From Hymenobacter terricola (lineage in GTDB: Bacteria > Bacteroidota > Bacteroidia > Cytophagales > Hymenobacteraceae): a stretch of DNA of 64,000 nt. A program made the translations under genes and the position numbers. The DNA lies in assembly GCF_017921975.2 (NCBI RefSeq), contig NZ_JAGEMO020000007.1, forward strand, positions 334,928-398,927, read 5' to 3'. Below the pieces are notes generated by a model. The model was not told where the DNA came from. It saw only the letters and a program-made list of their open reading frames with translations, and did no database searches. Position 1 is the stretch's first letter. Each line of letters opens with the position of its first letter. Below, one piece after another: positions 24,658 through 32,822 of this stretch.

Positions 24658-24931
24658 TGAGACTGCAACATACGCCGCTGGGCGCAGAAAGAGCCGCTTC
24701 GACCAGCTCAGCCACCTCTTCGTCCAGGCCGTGGTACCAGTCCACGTGCAGCGACCACACCGTGCAGCTGGGGCAGCCGGTGCGGCGCCAGCGGTACCGG
24801 CACTGTGGGCACACGCCGCCGGTATCGAAGGTATTCCAGACGCACCCGCAGTCGCACACCCAATGGGCTCCCCCATCGGGCTCCCACTGGCAGGCCGGGC
24901 AATAAATTTCCAGGTTCGGGTCGATGGGCAT
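24647..24931 (-). CDS. Small zinc-ribbon protein
   Basis: This 94-residue protein has five Cys pairs or triads (CPAC, CDCGC, CPQC, CPSC) spaced like double zinc ribbons, with WVCDCGCVWNTFDTGGVCPQ at the centre and an acidic C-terminal helix (GLDEEVAELVEAAL). It probably binds zinc; a partner is unknown. It lies 27 bases after mnmD and overlaps the DUF2157 gene, so it belongs to the same minus-strand operon. Confidence 0.7.
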   Translation of the reverse strand: MPIDPNLEIYCPACQWEPDGGAHWVCDCGCVWNTFDTGGVCPQCRYRWRRTGCPSCTVWSLHVDWYHGLDEEVAELVEAALSAPSGVCCSLNES

Positions 24932-24958
24932 GGGGTGTCGAAAATAAATGAAAAATGC

Positions 24959-25678
24959 TCAATCCTCTTTCCGTGCCCGCGTCATTTCGCGTTTGCCGGG
25001 GGGGCCGGGCAGCTTTTCGGTTAGCCAGCCCGCGGCCCGCAGGTTGCGCCGGAACTGGCCCTGGGCGCAGTAGCTCACCAGCACCGCGCCGGGCGCGGCG
25101 GCGGCGTAGAGCTGCTGGAAAATGGCTTCGCTCCACAGCTCGGGCTGCTTGTCGGGGGCAAAGGCGTCGAAATAAATCAGGTCGTAGCCGGCGGGCGGCA
25201 GCGCCGCTTCCTGCACTGGCTGCAGCCGCTTGGTGAGCAGAAAACCGGGCGCCAACGGGTGCGTTTCGCTCCACGGCGCGGCGTGCAGCGCCTTAAACTG
25301 CGCCCCGGCCGCCACCGATTGGGCGACCCATTCCGGGGCCAGCGCGGCCACTACTTCGGCGGGCAGCGACCGGGTTTCGAAGCCGGCGTAGGCCACCGCT
25401 GCCCCGGCCTGGGCGGCGGTGCGCAGCGTCAGCAGGGCGTTGAGGCCGGTGCCGAGGCCTATTTCGAGCAGGCGCAACGGCGGGCTCCCGGCCTGCCCCA
25501 GGCCGGCGGCGAGCAGCGGCGCGAGGCCGGCCCGAATGAAGACGTGCTCCGATTCCTGCCGGGCGCCGTGGGTGGAATGGTAATGCTCGCCCAGCGCCGG
25601 CACAAAGAGCGTGGCCGAGCCGTCTGCCGTCTGCCGAATCTCTACCTTTAGCTCGTTAGAGAATTTCTGTTGGCTCAT
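24959..25678 (-). CDS. mnmD: tRNA U34 5-methylaminomethyl-2-thiouridine methyltransferase MnmD
   Basis: MnmD methylates the wobble uridine side chain (nm5U to mnm5U) in some tRNAs, using SAM. The 239-residue protein is the stand-alone methyltransferase type, lacking the MnmC oxidase domain. Motifs: HYHSTHGARQESEHVFI, the SAM-binding LLEIGLGTGLNALLTL, and DLIYFDAFAPDKQPELW, then LVSYCAQGQFRRNLRAAGW. It is the first gene of a four-gene minus-strand operon. Confidence 0.92.
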   Translation of the reverse strand: MSQQKFSNELKVEIRQTADGSATLFVPALGEHYHSTHGARQESEHVFIRAGLAPLLAAGLGQAGSPPLRLLEIGLGTGLNALLTLRTAAQAGAAVAYAGFETRSLPAEVVAALAPEWVAQSVAAGAQFKALHAAPWSETHPLAPGFLLTKRLQPVQEAALPPAGYDLIYFDAFAPDKQPELWSEAIFQQLYAAAAPGAVLVSYCAQGQFRRNLRAAGWLTEKLPGPPGKREMTRARKED

Positions 25679-25744
25679 TGTTCGTTGATATTTGTTTATC
25701 TACCAGTTCCAGTTCAGCGCCTGACTCCTTCACCAGCCCACCAC

Positions 25745-26167
25745 ATGGCCCGCGTAAAAGTAACCCTGCCCGACACCTTCTCTTTCAGTACCGAAGTTCC
25801 CGTGCGCATCACCGACCTCAACTACGGCGGGCACCTTGGCAACGACGCCCTGCTCAGCATTCTGCACGAGGCGCGGGTGCATTTCCTGCGGGCCATAGGC
25901 TTGCCCGATGAATTCGACTCCGTTACCAAGCTCGGCCTCATCATGGTAGATGTGGCCGTGGAATTCAAGAGCGAGGCTTTTCACGGCGATATGCTCCGCA
26001 TCGACATCGCCGCCACCGATGCCAACAAGTACGGGTTCGACGTGGTGTACCACGTCCACAAAGCGGGCAAAGAGGTGGCCCGGGCCAAAACCGGCATGCT
26101 CTGCTTCGACTACAACACCCACAAGCTGCGCCAGCTGCCCGAGGAGCTGGTGGCGCAATTGGGGTAG
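25745..26167 (+). CDS. Acyl-CoA thioesterase (4HBT hot-dog fold)
   Basis: This 140-residue protein begins MARVKVTLPDTFSFSTEVPV and contains the hot-dog helix region ITDLNYGGHLGNDALLSILH-ARVHFL, where the Asn/Tyr/Gly/His pattern is typical of 4-hydroxybenzoyl-CoA-type thioesterases, followed by FKSEAFHGDMLRIDI. It would hydrolyse an acyl-CoA; the chain is not predictable. The ATG at 25745 gives the normal family length; the open frame extends 75 bases upstream through the intergenic region shared with mnmD. Confidence 0.83.
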   Translation: MARVKVTLPDTFSFSTEVPVRITDLNYGGHLGNDALLSILHEARVHFLRAIGLPDEFDSVTKLGLIMVDVAVEFKSEAFHGDMLRIDIAATDANKYGFDVVYHVHKAGKEVARAKTGMLCFDYNTHKLRQLPEELVAQLG

Positions 26168-26237
26168 CGTGACAGTTGCTACGGTGACTGCAACGCCAGA
26201 CGCAAACCTGCGTCGACCTGCTGCAATTCAGCCGCCG

Positions 26238-26486
26238 TTAATTCACCGATTCGGCCGTGAAATCGTGCAGCCAATCGAAAGAGTCGCTGTGACGCACGGC
26301 GGCGGCTACATCGGCCCGAAACGCCTCTTCGGTTTCAGTAGCGGCCCACGGGTCTTCTACCATCGGCAGCTCCGCCCAGAGCTGCTGCGCGAGGAATGCG
26401 GCAAAATCGCGAACGGTCCGGGCCTTATCCCCGGGCAAAGCGGCTAGTAGCCTTCCGGTTTCGACAATAAGCGCTTCGCTGTGCAT
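26238..26486 (-). CDS. Small acidic protein, antitoxin-like, orphan
   Basis: This 82-residue protein has ETGRLLAALPGDKARTVRDF followed by AAFLAQQL and a C-terminal SDSFDWLHDFTAESVN. The 'LP-x(2)-KA-x-V-x-DF-x(2)-FL' helix pattern recalls DUF2281/VapB-like antitoxins, but no toxin gene is beside it. It lies convergent to the thioesterase and divergent from rlmN. Codon use looks normal. The function is uncertain. Confidence 0.5.
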   Translation of the reverse strand: MHSEALIVETGRLLAALPGDKARTVRDFAAFLAQQLWAELPMVEDPWAATETEEAFRADVAAAVRHSDSFDWLHDFTAESVN

Positions 26487-26572
26487 CGTGCGGTTGCGTT
26501 GGGTTATTCCTAACTAATGTACGTGGCCCCGCCAAATAGTTCGCCTGCGGAACCCAACGCCCTGTCGGCTTG

Positions 26573-26580
26573 TATCTTTG
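26573..26580 (+). promoter_or_regulatory. -7 box TATCTTTG of rlmN
   Basis: Exact match to TAnnTTTG, four bases before the ATG at 26585. The expected transcription start falls at the start codon, so the mRNA may be leaderless. Confidence 0.7.
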
Positions 26581-26584
26581 CCCT

Positions 26585-27664
26585 ATGCTGTTAGAATTGC
26601 CCCTCGCCCCCACTTCAACAAAACGCGATATCCGCAAAACCTCGCCCGACGACCTGAAGGCTTTCATGGTCGAGCACGGCGAGAAGCCCTTCCGCGCCAA
26701 GCAGGTAACGGAGTGGCTGTGGAAGAACACCGCCGCCTCGTTTGAGGAGATGAACAACATCTCGCTGGCCACGCGCGAGCTGCTGGCCGCTCATTTCGTC
26801 ATCAACGGCGTGACGGTGCAGAACAAGCAGCTCAGCAGCGACGGCACCATCAAATCGGCCTTCCGGCTGTATGATGGCAATGTGGTGGAAGGCGTGCTCA
26901 TCCCGCACGATACGCGGATGACGGCCTGCATCAGCAGCCAGGTGGGCTGCTCGCTGACGTGTAAATTCTGCGCCACGGGCTACATGGACCGCAAGCGCAA
27001 CCTCGACGCGGCCGAGATTTACGACCAGGTGGTGCGCATTCGGGAGCAGTGCGAAAGCCAGTACGGCACGCCGCTCACCAACATCGTGTACATGGGCATG
27101 GGCGAGCCGCTGCTCAACTACGCCAACGTGGTGGAAAGCGTGCGCCGCATCACCGCCGCCGATGGGTTGAACATGGCCCCGCGCCGCATCACCATCAGCA
27201 CGGCCGGCATTGCCAAGATGATTAAAAAGCTGGCTGATGACGACGTGAAGGCCAACCTGGCCCTCTCGCTGCACGCCCCGACGGATGCCAAGCGCAACGA
27301 AATCATGCCCATCAACGAGGCCAATTCCCTGGCCGCGCTGAAGGAAGCCCTCCAGTATTACCACGAGAAAACCGGCCGCAAAGTCACCTACGAATACATC
27401 GTATTCGACGGCTTCAACGACGGGCTGGACGACGCCGAGCACCTCTTCAAAATTGCGAAGTGGCTGCCCTGCAAGGTAAATTTGATTGAGTACAACCCCA
27501 TCGAAAACGCCAACTACCAGAACGCGGCCGACGACAAAATCACCGCTTTCCACAAGTACCTGGCCGACCGCGGCGTGCAAACCAACATCCGCCGCAGCCG
27601 GGGCAAAGACATCGACGCCGCCTGCGGGCAGCTGGCCGTGAAGGAGGAAAAGGCCACGGCTTAG
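26585..27664 (+). CDS. rlmN: 23S rRNA (adenine-2503-C2)-methyltransferase RlmN
   Basis: RlmN is a radical-SAM enzyme that methylates A2503 of 23S rRNA and A37 of some tRNAs. The 359-residue protein has the N-terminal helical domain (KPFRAKQVTEWLWKNTAASF), the cluster motif CSLTCKFC (Cys 122, 126, 129), NIVYMGMGEPLLNY, and the C-terminal segment GKDIDAACGQL with the methyl-carrying Cys. The start at 26585 is supported by the promoter box four bases upstream. Confidence 0.96.
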   Translation: MLLELPLAPTSTKRDIRKTSPDDLKAFMVEHGEKPFRAKQVTEWLWKNTAASFEEMNNISLATRELLAAHFVINGVTVQNKQLSSDGTIKSAFRLYDGNVVEGVLIPHDTRMTACISSQVGCSLTCKFCATGYMDRKRNLDAAEIYDQVVRIREQCESQYGTPLTNIVYMGMGEPLLNYANVVESVRRITAADGLNMAPRRITISTAGIAKMIKKLADDDVKANLALSLHAPTDAKRNEIMPINEANSLAALKEALQYYHEKTGRKVTYEYIVFDGFNDGLDDAEHLFKIAKWLPCKVNLIEYNPIENANYQNAADDKITAFHKYLADRGVQTNIRRSRGKDIDAACGQLAVKEEKATA

Positions 27665-27719
27665 TTTTTCTTTCCTGTCCTCAAAAAAGGGCCCAACCCA
27701 GACACACACATAAAAAATC

Positions 27720-27760
27720 AACCAAAAGACCCGCTGGTGTACCAGACGGGCCTTTTGGTT
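27720..27760. terminator. Terminator between rlmN and the convergent envelope gene
   Basis: Stem AACCAAAAGACCCG (27720-27733) pairs with CGGGCCTTTTGGTT (27747-27760), with one imperfect position, around a 13-base loop. It lies between two convergent stops and has A/T runs on both sides. Confidence 0.8.
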
Positions 27761-27779
27761 GTGCGCTGGGCACGGGCAA

Positions 27780-29024
27780 TTATTTTACCCGCCCGAAACG
27801 AAACGTTACCTCGGCATAGGGATAGGCCTCGCTGTAGGAGTTGGAGCCATTGTAGCCGTAATACGTGTCGCTGTTCGACTCGTAGGTGTACATCAGCCCC
27901 AGGCTGCCGCTGATGCGCGGCCCGGCCACGCGCACGCCGGCAATGCCCCCCACGCCGGTGCTGGACTGATAGGTGTCGCTGTAGTGCAGCAGGTAGGTTT
28001 CATCGAGCAGCGAGATGCGGCGGCCCAGGCGGGTAGCGCCGCCCAGCATGACCACCGGCGTCCTCGCAAAGCCACCGAAGCCGCTAAAGCCGTAGCCCAG
28101 CCCGGCCGTGAGGTTGTTGTCGGCGCTGCCAAGGGTGCCGTTGGCGTAGACCACGCCGGCCGTGCTGCCCCCGCTGAACAGCACCAGCGCGCCCGCGCCC
28201 AGGCGCACTTTGTCGGCCACCGGGAAGCTGGCCTTGGGCGTGAGGCCGAACAGGTTATCACTGCCAGCCTCCGGGATGAAGGTGGCAATCACGCCCATGG
28301 AGAAATTGTCCGAGATGCCGTAGTTGGCGCTTAGCAGAAACACGTCGATGTTCTGCACGTAGCCTTCGCCCCGGCGCAGGTTGCGGGCGGTGGGCCCGAA
28401 AAAGAGGCGGTTGCCGTTGCCCACGTCATCGAAGCCGCGGCGTGCCTGCTCGGTGGTGAGCAGGGCAAACTCTTTGAGATTGCTGCGCTGCACCCGCACG
28501 CTGCCGAGGTCCTTGGTTTCGAACTCTAGTTCCTGCGGCGTGGAACCCCGCAGCACGCCAATGAAACGGTTGCCCGAGGTGAGCTCGACGCTGTAGCTGC
28601 GGCCGATGACTTCGGGTGTGGTGCCGGGCGCTACCGGGGCAGCCGGGCCGGGCAGCGCCCCGGCTGGGGCGGCGGCGACCGGGGCAGCATCCCCCAACTC
28701 CTGCAGCCGGCGTTGGATGATGTCGTGCACGGCCACGAGTTCTACCGGCAGGCAGGTGCGGTTCACCTGGCGGCCGTCGCGCAGGCGGGTGCGCAGGGTG
28801 ATGGTGCTATCGGCGGTGAGGGCGCGCACGAACCGGGCTTCCACAAAATCATCGGCGGCGTAGTTGGGAAAAAGCCCAAACCGGGCTTTTTCGGCGGCAT
28901 CGATGACTTCGCCCACGGCCGGGCTTACCACGATTGTCTTTTCGGGTGGGGTTTGGGCCAGGGCGGGGATGGCGGGCAATGCCAGAGCCACAGCGCAGCA
29001 AAGAGAACGTAGAGGTTTACTCAT
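27780..29024 (-). CDS. Predicted outer-membrane beta-barrel protein
   Basis: This 414-residue protein has signal peptide MSKPLRSLCCAVALALPAIPALAQ. The N-terminal third is a soluble domain with ARFVRALTADSTITLRTRLR, then an SH3-like segment (YSVELTSGNRFIGVLRGSTP-ELEFETKDLGSVRVQRSNLK). From about residue 200 it alternates short beta strands (FLLSANYGISDNFSMGVIAT, VRLGAGALVLFSGG, SGSLGLMYTYESNSDTYYGY) and ends in AEVTFRFGRVK. It resembles hypothetical Bacteroidota proteins of this two-part design. The function is unknown. Confidence 0.75.
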   Translation of the reverse strand: MSKPLRSLCCAVALALPAIPALAQTPPEKTIVVSPAVGEVIDAAEKARFGLFPNYAADDFVEARFVRALTADSTITLRTRLRDGRQVNRTCLPVELVAVHDIIQRRLQELGDAAPVAAAPAGALPGPAAPVAPGTTPEVIGRSYSVELTSGNRFIGVLRGSTPQELEFETKDLGSVRVQRSNLKEFALLTTEQARRGFDDVGNGNRLFFGPTARNLRRGEGYVQNIDVFLLSANYGISDNFSMGVIATFIPEAGSDNLFGLTPKASFPVADKVRLGAGALVLFSGGSTAGVVYANGTLGSADNNLTAGLGYGFSGFGGFARTPVVMLGGATRLGRRISLLDETYLLHYSDTYQSSTGVGGIAGVRVAGPRISGSLGLMYTYESNSDTYYGYNGSNSYSEAYPYAEVTFRFGRVK

Positions 29025-29091
29025 TAATCTTTGAAAATGGTAGTTTCCTCAAAGATGATTGTTTCTGCCCAAACCGTTGCAATACAAAAAA

Positions 29092-29137
29092 TGGCGGTCT
29101 GAAACCTTTTGCATGCCCGAACCGCAGCAGACCGCCA
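29092..29137 (-). terminator. Possible terminator downstream of the YihY gene
   Basis: 10-bp inverted repeat TGGCGGTCTG / CAGACCGCCA with a 26-base loop, in the gap after the stop at 29240 and before the envelope gene start at 29024. Confidence 0.5.
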
Positions 29138-29239
29138 AACCTTTCTTTCGGCCAGCACAGTCCATTTCAAGCCGTTGGGATGGCGAAAACCGGAGCTTAA
29201 ACGAAGGAAAACAAGGATATTATGCGCCTTTTTTCTGCG

Positions 29240-30208
29240 CTATTCCTTCCAGCGCCCCGTGCTGCGGGGGCGGCCGGTGGCAATTTCCTCGCTCGATTCG
29301 CCGGGGGCGATTTCCTCCAGGCGCACGCGCACGGCGTGGGCTTTGGGCTGCACTTTCTGGCCGAAGGCATCGGCAAATTCCTGGGTAAACTCGGCCCCGA
29401 AGAAGATGATGAGCGACGAGTAGTTGACCCACAGCAGCAGCACAATGGCCGAGCCCGCGGCCCCAAATGCCGAGCCGGGGTCAGACTTGGCGAGGTAGAA
29501 GGCAATGAGAAACTTGCCAACCACGAAAAGCAGCGCCGTGATGAAAGCCCCCACGCCCACGTCGCGCCAGCGGATGATGGCATCGGGCAGGAACCGGTAG
29601 ATGAGCGCGAAGAGCAGCGTGGTGACGCCCAGCGACAGGGCAAAATCGACGAGCTTGATGACGATGACCCCGACGTCGGGAATTTGCTGCTGGAGCCAGC
29701 CGGTGAAGGCACTGAGCACGGCGCTCACCACGAAGGAAATGAGCAGCAGCAGGGCCACGCTCAAAATGAGCCCGAACGAGAGAAACCGCTGCTTGAGAAA
29801 CGCCCCAATGCCGATGCCCTTGGTTTTCACCTTCAGGTTCCAGATGTCGTTGATGCTTTCCTGCAGCGTGACGAAGAAGGTGGTGGCCGCAAAAATGAGC
29901 GTGGCCACGCCAATGGCCGTAGCCACGGGCCCGCGCTGCTGCAGGGTGAATTTGGCAATGCTGTCCTGCAGAAACTTGGCCGAATCGGCGCCGACCAGGC
30001 CTTTCAGCTGCCCGTAAATCTGGCCGGTGATGGCTTCGCCGCCGTACGCCGCACTGGCCACCGTGATGACGATAAGCAGCAGCGGCGGCAGCGAAAAAAT
30101 GGTGTAGTACGACAGCGCCGCCGCGTGCCGAAAGGAATTATTGTTGCTGAACTCGGCCGCGGAAGCCTTGAGAACGGCCAGCACGTCGGAAATTTTATAA
30201 TACGCCAT
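29240..30208 (-). CDS. YihY/BrkB family inner-membrane protein
   Basis: This 322-residue protein has six predicted transmembrane helices and the family marks FRHAAALSYYTIFSLPPLLL, GPVATAIGVATLIFAATTFF and LLWVNYSSLIIFFGAEFTQE. The C-terminal tail is charged and cytoplasmic. The family was once called ribonuclease BN in error; the true activity is unknown, with envelope or transport roles suggested. The start at 30208 (MAYYKISD) gives the usual N-terminus; a frame extension of eight codons upstream is unlikely. Confidence 0.88.
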   Translation of the reverse strand: MAYYKISDVLAVLKASAAEFSNNNSFRHAAALSYYTIFSLPPLLLIVITVASAAYGGEAITGQIYGQLKGLVGADSAKFLQDSIAKFTLQQRGPVATAIGVATLIFAATTFFVTLQESINDIWNLKVKTKGIGIGAFLKQRFLSFGLILSVALLLLISFVVSAVLSAFTGWLQQQIPDVGVIVIKLVDFALSLGVTTLLFALIYRFLPDAIIRWRDVGVGAFITALLFVVGKFLIAFYLAKSDPGSAFGAAGSAIVLLLWVNYSSLIIFFGAEFTQEFADAFGQKVQPKAHAVRVRLEEIAPGESSEEIATGRPRSTGRWKE

Positions 30209-30370
30209 AAGGAAAGAGCTGGAGCAGCGCAAATGGCGCGCCCCGCTGCTAATACGGCCGAAACAGGCCGTAGTTAACGGGTAACGATGAACAGGTAGCG
30301 GTGAACCCAGCGCGTAGCAGGCTATTTGCGCAATACTACCTGCTCACTATTGATTATTAACTGCTACTCA

Positions 30371-31108
30371 TTAAGATGCCCGCAGCGTCCAGCGCAGGGT
30401 TTCGACAGGGGCGGCCAGCAGGGCCGCGGCCAGCTCGGCGTCGTCCTTAAACTGCAGCTGGGTGAGCACGCTGGCTTCCACGCTCACCTCAATTTCGGGC
30501 GTGGCGAAGGGCCAGGGCGTCACCTGCGCGGGGCCGCCGGGCTGGGGCTGGCGCACGTCGTAGCGCCGGCCGTCGGGGCCGTGGTGGATTTCGAGGGCGC
30601 GGCCCATCTCGGGCAGCTCGTGGCGGCAGAGGATGAGCGACAGCCGGTCGCACCAGTGCAGCAGGTCGTAGGCCTGGGTGGCTTCTTTACGGGACACTTT
30701 GAGCTCCTTTTGCCACTGCTGCTGCTGGGATTTCAACTCATCGAGAAAGGCGTCGATGTTCCTGGACTGGCCCCGCAGGCCCTCGTGGAGGCAGCTCAGG
30801 TGCAGGCCGGTGAGGAGGCTGCGCCAGCGCCCCTGGAAGCGGGCGGCGGCCAGCACGCCGGCGGCCTGCTCCATGGAGAAGGCCTTTTGGGTGAAGTTGG
30901 CGGGGGCTCCGGCGGCGGTGAGGCCGTGGTGGCCGCGGCCCCGCCAGGCTTCCTGCTCGTCGTCGTGCTGCGCGATGGCGGCCAGCAGGCCCACCCAGCG
31001 GTCGGGCGGCAGGGTGGGCGGCCAGTGCCAGGCGAGCTGCGCGGCCAGCAGGGCGTGGGCCTGCTGGTAGATGATTTGCCAGCCGGCAGGCGTGGAGTTG
31101 ACTATCAT
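30371..31108 (-). CDS. DUF3891 family protein
   Basis: This 245-residue soluble protein begins MIVNSTPAGWQIIYQQAHALLAAQLAW and contains LLAAIAQHDDEQEAWRGRG with conserved His-Asp pairs and LHLSCLHEGL, typical of DUF3891. The H...HD arrangement suggests a metal-binding helical fold related to HD-type proteins, but activity is not established. It lies 162 bases upstream of YihY on the same strand, with no clear terminator between. Confidence 0.85.
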   Translation of the reverse strand: MIVNSTPAGWQIIYQQAHALLAAQLAWHWPPTLPPDRWVGLLAAIAQHDDEQEAWRGRGHHGLTAAGAPANFTQKAFSMEQAAGVLAAARFQGRWRSLLTGLHLSCLHEGLRGQSRNIDAFLDELKSQQQQWQKELKVSRKEATQAYDLLHWCDRLSLILCRHELPEMGRALEIHHGPDGRRYDVRQPQPGGPAQVTPWPFATPEIEVSVEASVLTQLQFKDDAELAAALLAAPVETLRWTLRAS

Positions 31109-31259
31109 GGGGAGGTAAAAGGGCGGGGTGGCACGGGCCGCAGTCTATCTACGCGGCGGGCGGCAGCGGGATGCCCGGCCATGGGCTGCTACTGCCGGGC
31201 TTTTCCCTACCTTGGCGGCCGTAAGGCCTTTTTTATCCACCACTTTTTGCCCACTACCC

Positions 31260-31970
31260 ATGACCCACAAAACCTATTTCCAGAATTTCTTCATCACCCT
31301 GTGCGCCGCCCTGAGCGACGACGAGTTTCTGGCCTTCGCCGACACCGTGCGGGCCAACCTGGAGCGCGACCCGGCCGCCCACGCCGACGACCTGGCCTTC
31401 CTCACGCCCCTCATCGAGAAGCTGCGCGCCGCCCACCAGCAGCGCGGGCCGCAGGGCCTCTCTGCCACCGCCGCCACACTGCGCACGGCCGTGAAAAACT
31501 TCCTGGCCTGGGCCAAGCTCACCAACACCACCAAGGTGTTCCCGGCCTTTCCGGACCGGGCGCAGGCCGAGCGCATCGACATTTTCCCCGGCGGGATGGA
31601 TGCGCTGTATCATGCCAACCAGGCCAACATCCTGGGCCGGGCCAAGTACTACCTCGACCGCATCGGCACCACTTACGGCTCCCAAACCAAGGTGACGCCC
31701 GCCGAGGCCGCCACCGAATACAAGAAGCTGGAAGATGCCCTCACCGGCCGCACCACCACCCACGCCACCCAAAAAGAAGGCAGCGCCGCCGTCGATGCCG
31801 AAGAGCTGAACGTGTGCACCGGCCTCTACCGCGCCTACGCCGGCCTGCTGCACGAGCACTTCGAAAACCCCGAGCTGGCCTACAGCTTCTTCCCCTTCCC
31901 CCAAAGCACCGGCACCCCGGCCGATGGCAACCTGCCCAAGCTCCCCGTAGCCCCCCACCCAGCCGACTAA
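31260..31970 (+). CDS. Hypothetical protein, member of a three-copy ~230-residue family
   Basis: This 236-residue protein has no signal peptide. N-terminal TYFQNFFITLCAALSDDEF resembles NRFTNFFTSARIS of the gene at 47435. The middle has IDIFPGGMDALYHANQANIL, and the last third has ATQKEGSAAVDAEELNVC and ENPELAYSFFPFP, each with a counterpart in the genes at 9129 and 47435. The protein looks all-helical. The ATG at 31260 is preferred: the open frame before it spans intergenic DNA. No function can be assigned. Confidence 0.65.
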   Translation: MTHKTYFQNFFITLCAALSDDEFLAFADTVRANLERDPAAHADDLAFLTPLIEKLRAAHQQRGPQGLSATAATLRTAVKNFLAWAKLTNTTKVFPAFPDRAQAERIDIFPGGMDALYHANQANILGRAKYYLDRIGTTYGSQTKVTPAEAATEYKKLEDALTGRTTTHATQKEGSAAVDAEELNVCTGLYRAYAGLLHEHFENPELAYSFFPFPQSTGTPADGNLPKLPVAPHPAD

Positions 31971-32007
31971 ATTGCACGGGAGCGGGAAAACCTACTCTCT
32001 AAACGGG

Positions 32008-32217
32008 TCCGGCCTGGCCCGGACCGGTTTAGAGAGCCCTCGGAAGCCCTCCGGCCTCGGCCGGGGGGCTTTGTATTTTCCGCTAAAGGGGTCCGGACCA
32101 GCCGGGGGTTCTTCAGAGAGCTCTCGGTGGCGGTCCGGGCTTGGCCGGAGCGGTTCGGAGCCTTCTCGCAGGGGGTGCGGGTGGGGCCGGATGGGTTGCG
32201 AGAGCAGTTTTTGCTCA
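32008..32217. repeat. 42-bp degenerate tandem repeat array (five units)
   Basis: Units start at 32008, 32050, 32092, 32134 and 32176, each beginning T(C/G)CGG with a CCGGNCNNGGCCGG-like core and a GAGAGCYCTCGG-like middle. The period is exactly 42 bases, the same as in the array at 8853. The last unit reaches the stop codon of the TOPRIM-like gene (32215-32217), so the array lies immediately downstream of the defence-like operon. Confidence 0.8.
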
Positions 32218-32817
32218 GGCCAGCGGCGGCAGCCAGTCTTGCAACGCCTGGTCGAATTCCGCGAAGTAGCGGCAATTGGCGCGCACCGTCTCGTAATCGA
32301 CCTGGCCCAACAAGTCGGCGCAGTAGCCTTCGTCGTAGTGGGGTTTGCCCGTGGGGGTGGCATTTTTCAAAAATGCTACCGGGTCGGCAATCGTCATGGG
32401 GTCGGCCGGGACTTCACAAACGCACTGGTACCGCGTGTTGAACACCCGGATATCGGCAATAATAAGGGCCTCTATCGCGTGGATATTGAGCAGGTACACA
32501 CCCTTGCGCTCCAGACCCACGTTTATCTTCCGAAAAAACTCCCGACGCTTTAGCTTCTGCTCCCGGTCGGTTTCCGGGGCATCCAAATCCCGCGTGACCA
32601 CCACCAAATCCGGCCGCTTGAACTGGTAGTTTTTCCGAATAATGTGCTGGAACTTGGGGTTGTCGAGCTGGCTGCCCGTAATCTCGGGGCTGATAACCGT
32701 GAACCGCACCCGCCCGCCGTAACGCGGCCCCAACAAGGCTTCCACCGAGGCTGTGTCGTTGGGCGACTCGCCCAGCAGGCCCACCAAGAAGCTTTTTTCT
32801 GCCGCTTTCCGTGCCAT
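32215..32817 (-). CDS. TOPRIM-like protein partnered with an AAA15-type ATPase
   Basis: This 200-residue protein has the acidic pattern of TOPRIM folds: a Glu in LLGESPND (residue 17) and, after a strand, DLVVVTRDLDAPETD with Asp 77 and 79 forming DxD. A basic linker (REQKLKRREFFRKIN) and YLLNIHAIEALIIADIRVFN follow. Such proteins are the presumed nuclease half of ATPase-linked immunity modules (DUF4276/RloB, AbiLii and PARIS AriB are the nearest known types), but I cannot place it in any one of them. It starts 5 bases after the ATPase stop, so the two are co-translated. Confidence 0.65.
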   Translation of the reverse strand: MARKAAEKSFLVGLLGESPNDTASVEALLGPRYGGRVRFTVISPEITGSQLDNPKFQHIIRKNYQFKRPDLVVVTRDLDAPETDREQKLKRREFFRKINVGLERKGVYLLNIHAIEALIIADIRVFNTRYQCVCEVPADPMTIADPVAFLKNATPTGKPHYDEGYCADLLGQVDYETVRANCRYFAEFDQALQDWLPPLA

Positions 32818-32822
32818 GCGCG

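Noticed and set aside
26238..26486. A complete toxin-antitoxin module
   Set aside because: The small protein is antitoxin-like, but both neighbours are housekeeping genes and there is no toxin frame in the gaps.
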